DNA of 20,642 nucleotides from JBIQLO01 sp044464175 (lineage in GTDB: Bacteria > Planctomycetota > Phycisphaerae > Tepidisphaerales > Tepidisphaeraceae): the NCBI GenBank assembly GCA_044464175.1, contig JBIQLO010000051.1:1-20642 (forward strand). The letters are read 5' to 3'. The position numbers were made by a program, and so were the translations under genes. How positions within the stretch are numbered: the stretch's first letter is position 1; every line of letters begins with the position of its first letter. Positions 12,863 through 20,642 of this stretch are shown in pieces. The notes beneath the pieces are model-generated. The model ran no database searches, was not told the origin of the DNA, and saw nothing but the letters and a program-made list of their open reading frames with translations.

Positions 12863-13897
12863 ATGCCGGTCACGTTGAAGGACATCGCCCTGCGGCTGAA
12901 AGTGACGGAACAGACCGTCAGCCGAAGCCTCAACGGCTATTCCAACATCAGCCCCCTCACCGTCCGCAAAGTGCGCCGGGTCGCCCGCGAACTGGGTTAC
13001 CGGCCCAACCTCCAGGCCAAGCGTCTACGCAACCAGAAGACCCGCACCATCGGCCTGCTCTTTCCCGACGTCTCCTACTCCTACGCCCAGAACATCGTGC
13101 TCGGCGCCCGCTCGGTGCTGGGCCGGCGGGGCTATCACCCGTTGATCGCTCTGGCTTCCTGGGATCCGGCCGAAGAGGCGCAGGAGGTTGAACATCTGCT
13201 CGGATGCCGTGTCGAGGCGATGATCTGCCAGCCGGTGGTGGGCAATGAAGCGATCTATCGGCGCGTGATCGAGGCCGGCACGCCCCTCCTGTTCGTCGGC
13301 AACGGCCTGGAAATCCCCGGCACCGGCTGGGTCGGGCTGGACGGCTACGATGCCGGGCGAAAGGTCATGAGCCACCTGCTGGGCCTGGGGCACCGCCGCA
13401 TTGCCTTTGCGGCCACCGACAGCACGAAAAAATCGCTGTCCCTGGGCCCGCGCCACCTGGCCTACAGTGACGCCCTGCGCGAGGCGGGAATCGCCCAGGA
13501 CCCGCAACTGATTTGCTATTCCCGTCTGGGAGAGCGGCGAAGCGTCGAAATGATGGCCGAACAACTGATGGACCTGGAGGCGCCGCCGACCGCCATTTTC
13601 GCCATCAGCGACCACATCGCCTATTCCGTGATGGACCGCCTGATGCGCCGGGGCCTGCGCGTTCCTCAGGATGTCTCCATCGCGGGCGTCGGGAACCTGA
13701 CGACTTCCGCGCTTGAAATGATTTCCCTCACCACCGTCAACGAAGACGCTGTGCGGCTGGGCGTGCTGGCGGCCGAGAATGTCCTGGCCAAACTGGAGGA
13801 TCCTGAACGCGAATTCGCCGGAGAAACGATCCAGGGTGCGCTGATTCAACGGCGCAGCACGGCCCGGCCCGCCCCGGGCGTCTCCCGGATCGAATGA
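12863..13897 (+). CDS. LacI/GalR-family transcriptional regulator
   Basis: A 344-residue repressor with an N-terminal LacI helix-turn-helix (TLKDIALRLKVTEQTVSRSL, residues 4-23) and the hinge helix segment RPNLQAKRLRNQKTRTIGLL. A periplasmic-binding-protein-like sensor domain follows, containing FVGNGLEIPGTGWVGLDGYD, LLGLGHRRIAF and the C-terminal ISDHIAYSVMDRLMRRGLRVPQDVSIAGVGN. These proteins bind palindromic operators and release or bind DNA on sensing a sugar. Its neighbours downstream are a prepilin-like gene and an exported glycosidase-like gene, so the likely targets are these carbohydrate genes. The usual Fe/D motif IVGFDN is changed to IAGVGN, which may alter ligand recognition. Confidence 0.92.
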   Translation: MPVTLKDIALRLKVTEQTVSRSLNGYSNISPLTVRKVRRVARELGYRPNLQAKRLRNQKTRTIGLLFPDVSYSYAQNIVLGARSVLGRRGYHPLIALASWDPAEEAQEVEHLLGCRVEAMICQPVVGNEAIYRRVIEAGTPLLFVGNGLEIPGTGWVGLDGYDAGRKVMSHLLGLGHRRIAFAATDSTKKSLSLGPRHLAYSDALREAGIAQDPQLICYSRLGERRSVEMMAEQLMDLEAPPTAIFAISDHIAYSVMDRLMRRGLRVPQDVSIAGVGNLTTSALEMISLTTVNEDAVRLGVLAAENVLAKLEDPEREFAGETIQGALIQRRSTARPAPGVSRIE

Positions 13898-14063
13898 TCC
13901 AGGTTCAAATGTCCGCCTTCATTCATTCAAGGTCCCTTGACGCGATGGATGATGAAGCGGCGGGGAACGGATGATTAAGAGCCGGGGAGTTTGCTCCCGC
14001 TTGGCATTGCCCGATGGCCTCCGCCGCCAAAGGCGCTGCACTTCAAAAACGAAAGGACCGACC

Positions 14064-14546
14064 ATGCGAGGAAAAAACGGATTCACGTTGATTGAATTGC
14101 TCGTTGTCATCGGAATCATAAGCATTCTCATCGCAATGCTGTTGCCCGCGCTGAACAAGGCCCGCGAATCGGCCAAAAGAATCCAATGCGCCTCCAACAT
14201 CCGGCAGATCACGCAGGCGCTTCTCATCTACGCCAATGAAAATCACGGTGTCTTTCCCAAGGGGCGGCGGACGGGCGCCATGCTGCTGGGGGAGCCGATG
14301 GTCACCACGGAACCCCTTTCCGTTCTCAAATACTACGGATTGACCCAGGGGGTTATCTTCTGCCCCTCCAACACGCAGCCGGATAAATGGCCCACACCCC
14401 AATCTCCCGTTTTCGGCCCCGTCGGCGGCACGTACAACGTGGTGCTTCAATACATGTATGTCGGGGGCTGGGGCGCTGACACCAATATCACGAACAACTC
14501 CTACTGGCATGATTGGCCCCGCAGTTTCATCACCGACGGGAATTAG
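14064..14546 (+). CDS. prepilin-type N-terminal domain protein, ended early by an in-frame TAG
   Basis: A 160-residue product as read. GFTLIELLVVIGIISILIAML is split here as GFTLIELLVV and IGIISILIAM: the prepilin signal with processing after G6 and an N-terminal hydrophobic helix, as in pseudopilins and the planctomycete/verrucomicrobial family of prepilin-like proteins. LLPALNKARESAKRIQCASN follows, with Cys residues typical of the group. The reading frame stops at TAG (14544-14546) before the usual C-terminal ADGHV motif, which is found in the same frame downstream. AAAGGA seven bases upstream fixes the ATG. The gene lies between LacI and the glycosidase-like gene. The early stop may be a mutation, a sequencing error or a readthrough site. 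Confidence 0.75.
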   Translation: MRGKNGFTLIELLVVIGIISILIAMLLPALNKARESAKRIQCASNIRQITQALLIYANENHGVFPKGRRTGAMLLGEPMVTTEPLSVLKYYGLTQGVIFCPSNTQPDKWPTPQSPVFGPVGGTYNVVLQYMYVGGWGADTNITNNSYWHDWPRSFITDGN

Positions 14547-14790
14547 CCCCCCTCCTATTCCCTCTCGCAGATGGCTCGAAACGCCTCCGATGCGCCGCTG
14601 ATCCTCGACCGCGCCTGGGATACGCCCGTGGCGACCTACCCCACCAGCGTCCTGATTTCCAACCACCTCGGGGGCGATGGCAAGACCGTGGGGGAAAACG
14701 TGGGATATGCCGACGGCCATGTCCAGTGGTATCACTGGCCGGAAATCAAAACGAGAAACCGCGCGCTCAACAACTATGCTCTATTACTGA
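14547..14790 (+). pseudogene. C-terminal remainder of the prepilin-like protein
   Basis: The same frame continues after the TAG with QMARNASDAPLILDRAWDTP, then VLISNHLGGDGKTVGENVG and YADGHVQWYHWPE, the hallmark C-terminal ADGHVxW motif of this family. Without the TAG the two pieces would form one protein of normal length. The frame has no stop near the expected end and runs on to 15104 into the next gene, but a TGA in the adjacent frame at 14788-14790 gives a plausible end if a base has been lost. A start at ATG 14571 exists but has no ribosome-binding site. Confidence 0.6.
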
Positions 14791-14871
14791 ACCCCCGCAA
14801 GGAGCCCCGCAGGCGGCTTGGCATCCCGGCACGCTTCGTTCAGCGCCCTTTTTTAACCCGGAAAAACAACG

Positions 14872-16281
14872 ATGAATACAACAGCGATTGCGATCGGATG
14901 CGCCCTGATGGCGACCTTGGCCTACCTGCCGGCATTCAGCCCCGCCGCCGCCCCGGCCGCGTGGAAAATGGGCGACCCCATCGTCACCTACTGGGCCGGT
15001 CCCATGCCCATGACCGACGCCGTCGCCGCCCAGATGGCCGACGGAGGCTTCAACCTCGTGTGGGTGACCGATCGCGGCCTGCCCAAAGGGGGAGATGTCG
15101 TTGAATTCTATCGCCACCAGCTCGATATACTTCAGCACCACGGCCTGCGCGGGATCCTTTCCGTCGGCGGCGTGGATCGAGACCCCAAAGCCCCTTCCAA
15201 GCTCGATGATCCAAAATGGAAGGCGGAACTGGACGCCATTCTAAAAGGCGTCCACGGGCATCCGGCCCTGTACGCCTACCACATCAAGGACGAGCCCAGC
15301 ACGGCGCTGTTTTCCAATATCGCCCGGATCAAAAACTATCTGAATGAAAAGGACCCCTCGACGCTCGTGTACGTCAATCTTCTGCCGGTCTACGCCACCA
15401 ACAAGCAACTGGGCACGCAGGGAGACCCGATCCACGCCTATCAGGAATATCTCAGGCGGTTTGTGCAGGTCGTGAAGCCCCAGCTGCTCAGCTACGATTT
15501 CTATCCGTTCGACATGGGTCTCAAGGGGGACCGGAGCGATTACTTCCTGAACCTGGCCCTCGTGCGCCAGGCGGCGCTGGAGGCCCATATCCCCTTCCTC
15601 GTCATCCAGCAGGCCGCGGCATGGCAGAAAAACCAGCGCATCCCCACCGGCGAAATGCTGCGCTGGCAGGCCTATACCGCCCTGGCTTACGGCTCGCAGG
15701 GCCTGTCCTGGTATGTCTACAGCTATCCCGGCCATGATGGCGGCATGGCCTTTTCGGAGGGAACCTACCGGGAACGCTTCATTGCCAAAACCCGGGGCCA
15801 GGTGGTTCTCGGCGGGTCACCAACGCCTCTCTATTATTACGCCAAAGTATTGCACCGGGAGTATGCCGCCATCGCCGCCCAGCTCCAGCCCCTGAATTCC
15901 ATCGCGGTCTATCACGCGGGCATGCTGCCGGAGGGAACCCACCCCCTGCCCCCCGATGCGCCTTTCCACATTGAACCGCCGGTTCCGCAGAAGGATTATG
16001 CCCCGCCCGCCCCCGTGGAAGGCTGGGCCATCGGGTATTTCGGCCAGGGGCAGACCCCAACCCACGCCCTGGTGGTCAATCTCGATTACCGCACCTACTC
16101 CGGCATCGGCCAAGACCGCAGGAATGAATTCATCCTCAATCCCGTCCGCCACCATTTGGTGGGGCCGGGCCCGCTCCAGGTGTTCGATCCGAAAACGTCC
16201 AAGTGGACCGACGCCCCGAAGGACGGAGTCGATCTGCATCTTGCTCCCGGCGATTGCGTCCTGGTCCGATCGGCGCGCTGA
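14872..16281 (+). CDS. exported glycoside-hydrolase-like protein (TIM barrel)
   Basis: A 469-residue protein with a signal peptide (MNTTAIAIGCALMATLAYLP, processed near residue 27 after PAAAPA). The body resembles a (beta/alpha)8 glycosidase: DGGFNLVWVTD, GLRGILSVGG, HPALYAYHIKDEPS (E141 in the KDEP motif, the position of an acid/base glutamate in GH42/clan GH-A-like enzymes), QLLSYDFYPF and QAYTALAYGSQGLSWYVY. A C-terminal beta domain (from about 390) ends in DGVDLHLAPGDCVLVR. A precise GH family cannot be named from sequence alone. It is 82 bases after the prepilin remnant and probably belongs to the LacI-controlled carbohydrate locus. The second catalytic residue cannot be fixed without alignment. 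Confidence 0.72.
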   Translation: MNTTAIAIGCALMATLAYLPAFSPAAAPAAWKMGDPIVTYWAGPMPMTDAVAAQMADGGFNLVWVTDRGLPKGGDVVEFYRHQLDILQHHGLRGILSVGGVDRDPKAPSKLDDPKWKAELDAILKGVHGHPALYAYHIKDEPSTALFSNIARIKNYLNEKDPSTLVYVNLLPVYATNKQLGTQGDPIHAYQEYLRRFVQVVKPQLLSYDFYPFDMGLKGDRSDYFLNLALVRQAALEAHIPFLVIQQAAAWQKNQRIPTGEMLRWQAYTALAYGSQGLSWYVYSYPGHDGGMAFSEGTYRERFIAKTRGQVVLGGSPTPLYYYAKVLHREYAAIAAQLQPLNSIAVYHAGMLPEGTHPLPPDAPFHIEPPVPQKDYAPPAPVEGWAIGYFGQGQTPTHALVVNLDYRTYSGIGQDRRNEFILNPVRHHLVGPGPLQVFDPKTSKWTDAPKDGVDLHLAPGDCVLVRSAR

Positions 16282-16296
16282 GGCACGCCCGCCCAT

Positions 16297-18030
16297 TCAC
16301 ATCTGCACCGGATGCTCGATCCCCAAGAGGTCCAGCCCCAGCCCCAGCGCCTGCGCCGTCAGCCGGCACAGCGCCAGGCGCTGCCCCCGCGTCGGCTCCT
16401 GGCTCTGCAGCACCGGGCAGTGCTCGTAAAACGCGCTGAACCGGGCGCTCAGCTCATACAGGTAGTTGCACAAATGGTGCGGCTTGAGCTCCCGCCCCAC
16501 CTGCTCCACCACCTCCCCCAGCCGCAGCAGGTGCTTGCCCAGCGCCAGCTCCTGCGGCGTGCCCAGGGCCTCGGCCTCGCCCGCCGCCGCGCTTCCCCCC
16601 TCTCCCGCCGCGCCCGCCTTCCGGAAGATCGACTGGATCCGCGCGTAGGCATACTGAAGATACGGCGCCGTGTTCCCGTCCATCGCCAGCATCTTCTGCC
16701 AGTCAAAGATGTAGTCCCCCGTGCGATCCTTGTTCAGGTCGAAATACTTCACCGCCCCGATCCCCACCGCCCGCGCCACCGCCTGCTTCTGCCCCTCATC
16801 CAGCTCGCCGCTCTTTTGCTCAACCAGCTCCAGCGCCAGTTTCTCGGCCTCATCCAGCACCGCCTTCAGCTTCACCGTCTCCCCCTGCCGCGTCTTCATC
16901 GGCTTCCCGTCGGCCCCCAGGATCGAGCCGAATTGCGCGTGCTCCAGCGTCACCCCCTCGGCCCAGCCCGCCGCCCGCGCCGTGGCGAACACCTGCGCAA
17001 AATGCTGGCTCTGGCGGGCATCGGTCACATAAATGATCCGCCGGGCCCCCAACTCCCGGATGCGGTAGCGCAGCGCCGCCAGGTCCGTCGTCGCATACCC
17101 GAACCCCCCATCCCGCTTCTGAACGATCAACGGCGCATCATACCCCTTCACAAACACCGCCACCGCCCCCTCGCTCTCCACCGCCACCCCTTTTTCCTTC
17201 AATTCCCGCACGGTGTCCCCCAGCAGGTCGTTGTAAAACGACTCCCCCCGCTCATCCGCCTGCGACAGCCGCACGTTCATCCGCTCGTACAGCGGCTGAA
17301 AATGCGCCCGGCTCTCGGCCACGATCCGCTGCCACAGCGCCAGCTCCTCCCCCTGCCCCGACTGCAATCGCACCACCGTCCGCCGCGACTCATCGGCAAA
17401 CGCCGGATCGGCGTCAAACGCCTCGCGCGCCTTGCGGTAAAACTCATCCAGGTCCTCGATCGGCGCCCCTTCCCCCCCCGGCTGCCGCTTGAGATACGCC
17501 AGCAGCATCCCGAACTGCGTCCCCCAGTCCCCCATGTGGTTCTGGCGGATAATGTCCTGCCCCTGAAACTCCAGAATCCGCGACAGCGCATCCCCGATGT
17601 TCGTCGACCGCAAATGCCCGATGTGCATCTGCTTGGCCACGTTCGGCCCGGAATAGTCGATCAGCACCCGCTGCGCCTCGCCCGCCGGCTCCACCCCCAG
17701 CCGCGCATCCGGCGAAATCGCCTGCAACTGCCCCCACAGCCACCCCCGCGCCAGCCGCACGTTAATAAACCCCGGCCCCGCGATCGACACCTCCTCCGCC
17801 AGGTCCCCCAGCTCCAGCTTCCCCTTGATCGTTTCGGCCACCGCCCGCGGGTTGGTCTTCCGCCCCGTCGATTGGCTCAGCAATTTGGCCAGCCCCATCG
17901 CCGCATTCGACTGATAATCCCCGAACTGCGGATTCTGCGCCGGCGCGATCAGCGGATCGGCCTCCAGTTCAAACGCCTGACGAATGGCGCGGCGAAACGC
18001 CCGATCCAATTGAGCGGCAATGGTCTGCAT
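16297..18030 (-). CDS. argS: arginine--tRNA ligase
   Basis: A 577-residue class I arginyl-tRNA synthetase, which attaches arginine to tRNA(Arg) in the cytoplasm. The N-terminal Add-1 domain (1-110) contains NPQFGDYQSNAAMGLAK. The HIGH motif is MHIGHLRSTNIGD (H136-H139), preceded by the GPNVAKQ stretch, and GDWGTQFG follows. The KMSK-loop equivalent is KPMKTRQGE (residues 376-384), the MSTRxG-type sequence of ArgRS. The DALR anticodon domain ends the protein (LLGIEHPVQM). The ATG at 18030 is chosen because the family begins near here, and the extra 45 residues of a longer frame overlap the divergent ABC gene's leader and look non-conserved. Confidence 0.95.
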   Translation of the reverse strand: MQTIAAQLDRAFRRAIRQAFELEADPLIAPAQNPQFGDYQSNAAMGLAKLLSQSTGRKTNPRAVAETIKGKLELGDLAEEVSIAGPGFINVRLARGWLWGQLQAISPDARLGVEPAGEAQRVLIDYSGPNVAKQMHIGHLRSTNIGDALSRILEFQGQDIIRQNHMGDWGTQFGMLLAYLKRQPGGEGAPIEDLDEFYRKAREAFDADPAFADESRRTVVRLQSGQGEELALWQRIVAESRAHFQPLYERMNVRLSQADERGESFYNDLLGDTVRELKEKGVAVESEGAVAVFVKGYDAPLIVQKRDGGFGYATTDLAALRYRIRELGARRIIYVTDARQSQHFAQVFATARAAGWAEGVTLEHAQFGSILGADGKPMKTRQGETVKLKAVLDEAEKLALELVEQKSGELDEGQKQAVARAVGIGAVKYFDLNKDRTGDYIFDWQKMLAMDGNTAPYLQYAYARIQSIFRKAGAAGEGGSAAAGEAEALGTPQELALGKHLLRLGEVVEQVGRELKPHHLCNYLYELSARFSAFYEHCPVLQSQEPTRGQRLALCRLTAQALGLGLDLLGIEHPVQM

Positions 18031-18176
18031 GCCCGCGATGGTAAATGCAAGCAAGCCAAGAGTGAAGCGACGAAGCCCCGCAGGGGCGGCCGCCCGCCAT
18101 GACATGCTCTCCGTCGATCCGTCGCTTCCCCAATGCTTTTCCATTTCCCCTTTTCCCTTTACCATCCTCCCCAGCC

Positions 18177-19259
18177 ATGCCCGATCCCCTGCTGGACATC
18201 CAGGACCTCACCATCGCGTTCAACACCGACCGCGGCCAGATTCGTCCCGTCCAGGGCGTCTCCCTCAGCCTCTACCCCGCCCAGACCCTCGCCCTCGTCG
18301 GCGAGAGCGGCTGCGGCAAGTCCGTCACCAGCCTCTCCATCCTCCGCCTCATCCCCTCCCCGCCCGGCCAGGTCGTCGGCGGCCAAATCCGCTTCCAGGG
18401 ACGCGACCTCCTCCAACTGCCCGAAACCCAGATGCGCAAGGTCCGCGGCCGCGACATCGCCATGATCTTTCAGGAGCCGATGACCAGCCTCAATCCCGTC
18501 TTCACCGTCGGCGACCAGATCGCAGAGGCCGTCCTGCTCCACCAGCCCGTCGGCTCGCGCGGCGCCTACGCCATCGCCGAGCAGGCCATGCGCGACGTCG
18601 GCATCGCCGACCCCCACCGCCGCATGCGCGAATACCCCCACCAGATGTCCGGCGGCATGCGCCAGCGCGTCATGATCGCCATGGCCCTCTCCTGCAAGCC
18701 CAAGCTCCTCATCGCCGACGAACCCACCACCGCTCTGGATGTCACCATCCAGGCCCAGATCATGGAACTGCTCCGCGACATCCAGCAAAAAACCGGCATG
18801 GCCATCCTCCTCATCACCCACGACCTGGGCCTGGTCGCCGAAAACGCCGACGCCGTCGCCGTCATGTACGCCAGCAAAATCGTCGAATTCGCCCCCGTCG
18901 AGCAGCTCTACGACGATCCCCGCCACCCCTACACCCGCGGCCTGTTCCGCTCCGTCCCCAAACTCGGCCAGCGCGCCCAGCGCCTCGAAACCATCCCCGG
19001 CTCCGTCCCCAACCCCGCCCACTTCCCCCCCGGCTGCAAATTCCACCCCCGCTGCCCCCTGACCCGCGCCCTGGCGCAGGAAGCGGGGGACAAGGAAACC
19101 CTCGTCCACGGCCACGAACGCCTCATGCGCCCCTGCGTCCAGCAGGAACCCCAGCTCCGCCAGCTCACCCCCACCCACTGGGCCGCCTGCCACTTCGCCC
19201 AGGGCTACGACACCGCCCAACCCACCCGCCCCCAATCCGACTTCCGCCGCCCTTTCTAA
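18177..19259 (+). CDS. oligopeptide/dipeptide ABC transporter ATP-binding protein (OppD/DppD type)
   Basis: A 360-residue ATPase that would power peptide or related solute import from the cytoplasmic face. Walker A is GESGCGKS (42-49), the Q-loop IFQEPMTSLNP (97-107), the signature MSGGMRQRV (157-165), Walker B LLIADEP (177-183) and the H-loop H215. The C-terminal oligopeptide domain is present (HPYTRGLFRSVPKLGQRAQR and CKFHPRCPLT, a Cys motif that in relatives binds an iron-sulfur cluster). Its permeases, binding protein and OppF partner are not in the window. The ATG at 18177 is favoured by the family N-terminus; the 146-base gap to argS has no obvious ribosome-binding site. The tail after 340 is Pro-rich. 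Confidence 0.92.
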   Translation: MPDPLLDIQDLTIAFNTDRGQIRPVQGVSLSLYPAQTLALVGESGCGKSVTSLSILRLIPSPPGQVVGGQIRFQGRDLLQLPETQMRKVRGRDIAMIFQEPMTSLNPVFTVGDQIAEAVLLHQPVGSRGAYAIAEQAMRDVGIADPHRRMREYPHQMSGGMRQRVMIAMALSCKPKLLIADEPTTALDVTIQAQIMELLRDIQQKTGMAILLITHDLGLVAENADAVAVMYASKIVEFAPVEQLYDDPRHPYTRGLFRSVPKLGQRAQRLETIPGSVPNPAHFPPGCKFHPRCPLTRALAQEAGDKETLVHGHERLMRPCVQQEPQLRQLTPTHWAACHFAQGYDTAQPTRPQSDFRRPF

Positions 19260-19362
19260 GCCAAAGCCCCTTTCCCCCACCGTTCGCCCCAGATTACCCA
19301 TCTCTGCCAAACGGCGCCCTTTGCCCCAGCTCTCTCCACCCCAATTCTCCTGCCGGATTTTT

Positions 19363-19418
19363 CGCCTAGGCGCAATGGCCATTTCCCGGCCAATATCTAT
19401 CCTTGGCGCCTCTAGGCG
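19363..19418 (+). other. nested inverted repeat before the acyltransferase gene
   Basis: CGCCTAGGCGC (19363-19373) pairs with GCGCCTctAGGCG (19406-19418) with a two-base bulge, enclosing TGGCC/GGCCA (19376-19380 with 19388-19392). Each outer arm is itself nearly palindromic. It could be a structured leader, a terminator of the ABC gene or a repeat. A smaller CCCCG-CAAA-CGGGG hairpin near 19459-19471 follows. Nothing else is evident in 19260-19495. Confidence 0.45.
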
Positions 19419-19495
19419 AGCGGATTCCCCCAACCCCGGAAGACTCAACCCGCGTCCCCCCCGCAAACGGGGCTTCGGAAGGCAGGAATCAACTC

Positions 19496-20642
19496 ATGTC
19501 CATCGCCTCGCCGATCACCCCCTGCGCCGTCTCATCCCCCAAGGAACTGACCCCGTTCACCGACTACCTTCCCCACCTCGACGGCCTGCGCGCCGTCGCC
19601 GCCCTTATGGTCCTGCTCGCCCATGTGCCCCTCCAGCTATTGGCCGCCCCCCTCCTCCACCTGCTCTGGATACTAAACCCCTGGTATTTCGGCGTGGACA
19701 TCTTCTTTGTACTCAGCGGCTTCCTCATCACCCGCATCCTCATCGCCGACAAAATCGCCGGCCGCCCCCTGGGCCATTTCCTCATGCGCCGGGCCCTCCG
19801 CATCTTCCCCATCTACTACCTACTCCTGCTCATACTCATCTTCTTCCGTCCCTGGCGCGAAATCGCCTGGTGTGCCCTCTACCTGGCCAATTACCACTTC
19901 TCCCTTCACCCCGTCATGACCCCCCTGGGCCACTTCTGGTCCCTCTCCGTCGAGGAACACTTCTATCTCCTGTGGCCCTGGCTCGTCTACGCCCTCTCCT
20001 TCCGTCGCAGCCACGCCCTCCTGTGCAACCTCATCCTCCCCCTGGCCGCGATCCTGGCCATCGCCCTGACCCTCTTCCAGAGTCAACTCCCACCCACCTT
20101 TCTCTCCCTCATCCGCCACGGCACCCAATGCCGAATGGCCTCCCTGGCCCTGGGCGCCCTCTTCGCCTACCACGAGCAATGGCTCCGCCACGACAAGGTC
20201 CGCACCTCCTGGGTCGCCACGGGCCTGCTCCTGGGGTTCATCGCCATCAATCGCACCGCCAAACACCTCTTCAATGCCCAGATCATCCCCGACGAGGCCC
20301 ATGAACTGGTCACCTTCTTCAGCTTCGCCCTCCTCTCCGGATGCCTCGTCCTCACCGCCATCAACATGAAGGGCGCCAACACCTGGCTGGCCCGCTGTCT
20401 GGACAATGCCCCCATGCGCTACATCGGGCGCATCAGCTACGGCCTCTATCTCTATCACCTGCCCATCTATTTCGCACTGGGCCTCTATGGAGACAACGCC
20501 GATCCCACCCTCCCCCGCGCCATTCTGGCCGTCGCCCTGAGCTTCCTGGCCGCCGCCATATCCTACGCCTGGATCGAACGCCCCCTCCTCACCCTCAAAA
20601 ACCGCTTCCGCCTCGCCCCCAGCCCCGCGCCCCACCCCCTCC
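19496..20642 (+). CDS. acyltransferase-3 family membrane protein (partial)
   Basis: An OafA/YrhL-type membrane O-acyltransferase that modifies surface sugars or similar substrates. At least 382 residues are seen; the frame is open at the window edge, so the C-terminus is missing. PHLDGLRAVAALMVLLAH (residues 26-43) has the family H-x-D-G-x-R start and the histidine at 43; SVEEHFYLLWPW (151-162) is the second signature, and ERPLL lies near the end. About ten hydrophobic segments are spread through the protein. The ATG follows AGGA by 8 bases. The same segment also carries a long frame from 19321 that is only a shadow. Upstream is the ABC gene, unrelated in function as far as can be seen. Confidence 0.88.
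   Translation, partial: MSIASPITPCAVSSPKELTPFTDYLPHLDGLRAVAALMVLLAHVPLQLLAAPLLHLLWILNPWYFGVDIFFVLSGFLITRILIADKIAGRPLGHFLMRRALRIFPIYYLLLLILIFFRPWREIAWCALYLANYHFSLHPVMTPLGHFWSLSVEEHFYLLWPWLVYALSFRRSHALLCNLILPLAAILAIALTLFQSQLPPTFLSLIRHGTQCRMASLALGALFAYHEQWLRHDKVRTSWVATGLLLGFIAINRTAKHLFNAQIIPDEAHELVTFFSFALLSGCLVLTAINMKGANTWLARCLDNAPMRYIGRISYGLYLYHLPIYFALGLYGDNADPTLPRAILAVALSFLAAAISYAWIERPLLTLKNRFRLAPSPAPHPL

Noticed and set aside
14571..15104. Independent gene starting at ATG 14571
   Set aside because: It is the in-frame continuation of the prepilin-like gene and then runs in the wrong frame into the glycosidase-like gene; it has no ribosome-binding site.
16312..18102. Plus-strand 596-residue frame
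   Set aside because: It is antisense to argS, which has all the motifs of the family; the Arg/Pro/Leu-rich product is a composition artefact.
19430..19495. Cyclic di-GMP riboswitch before the acyltransferase gene
   Set aside because: GCAAACGGGGCTTCGG is superficially reminiscent, but the conserved core and paired helices of the class could not be laid out.
19321..20304. Plus-strand 327-residue frame with ATG at 19321
   Set aside because: The product is Pro/Arg/His-rich and out of frame with the acyltransferase signatures (HLDGLRA, VEEHFYLLWP), which continue to the window edge.

Overview
The window is high-G+C bacterial chromosome (most genes look about two-thirds G+C) with stretches nearer half G+C. 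Several features point to Planctomycetota, perhaps a Phycisphaerae-like lineage: a prepilin-like protein with a GFTLIELLVVI N-terminus and an ADGHVQW C-terminal motif, placed between a LacI regulator and a secreted sugar-hydrolase-like protein; short palindromic repeats between genes; and few obvious Shine-Dalgarno sequences. This placement is inference. No rRNA, tRNA, CRISPR array or insertion sequence was seen.

Layout. 1-1322: a 2Fe-2S ferredoxin with a good sigma70-type promoter, convergent with an XRE/S24 (LexA-like) self-cleaving repressor. 1363-1948: a small antitoxin-like gene and a RelE/ParE-like toxin whose C-terminus is replaced where it runs into the next gene. 1818-4079 (minus): a tightly packed four-gene operon, DinB-like protein, APH-type kinase, SRPBCC protein, glyoxalase-superfamily protein. 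4225-6136: DUF2249 protein and an NnrS-type membrane protein with a DUF1858-like domain at each end, suggesting nitric-oxide or denitrification-related metabolism. 6349-7250: a lower-G+C pair, an exported rhodanese-like protein and a three-helix membrane protein. 7323-8918: a NuoG-like complex I subunit lacking the cysteines of its third-domain cluster. 9032-10060 (minus): an unrecognised lower-G+C gene flanked by palindromic repeats. 10248-11111: SdhB. 11341-12500 (minus): an unrecognised 147-aa protein and a GNAT acetyltransferase. 12863-16281: LacI regulator, prepilin-like gene broken by an in-frame TAG, and an exported glycosidase-like protein. 16297-18030 (minus): argS. 18177-19259: an Opp/Dpp-type ABC ATPase without permeases. 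19496 to the end: an acyltransferase-3 membrane protein cut by the window edge.

How they work together. The respiratory theme (ferredoxin, NnrS, NuoG, SdhB) is scattered as single subunits rather than complete operons, and two lower-G+C cassettes lie on either side of nuoG. LacI, prepilin-like protein and glycosidase form a plausible regulated carbohydrate locus. The minus-strand four-gene operon looks like small-molecule modification or detoxification. No complete new system is evident. The strongest items for a second look are the broken toxin, the amber-split prepilin, the cassette between nuoG and sdhB with its palindromes, the doubly DUF1858-flanked NnrS, and probable leaderless promoters.
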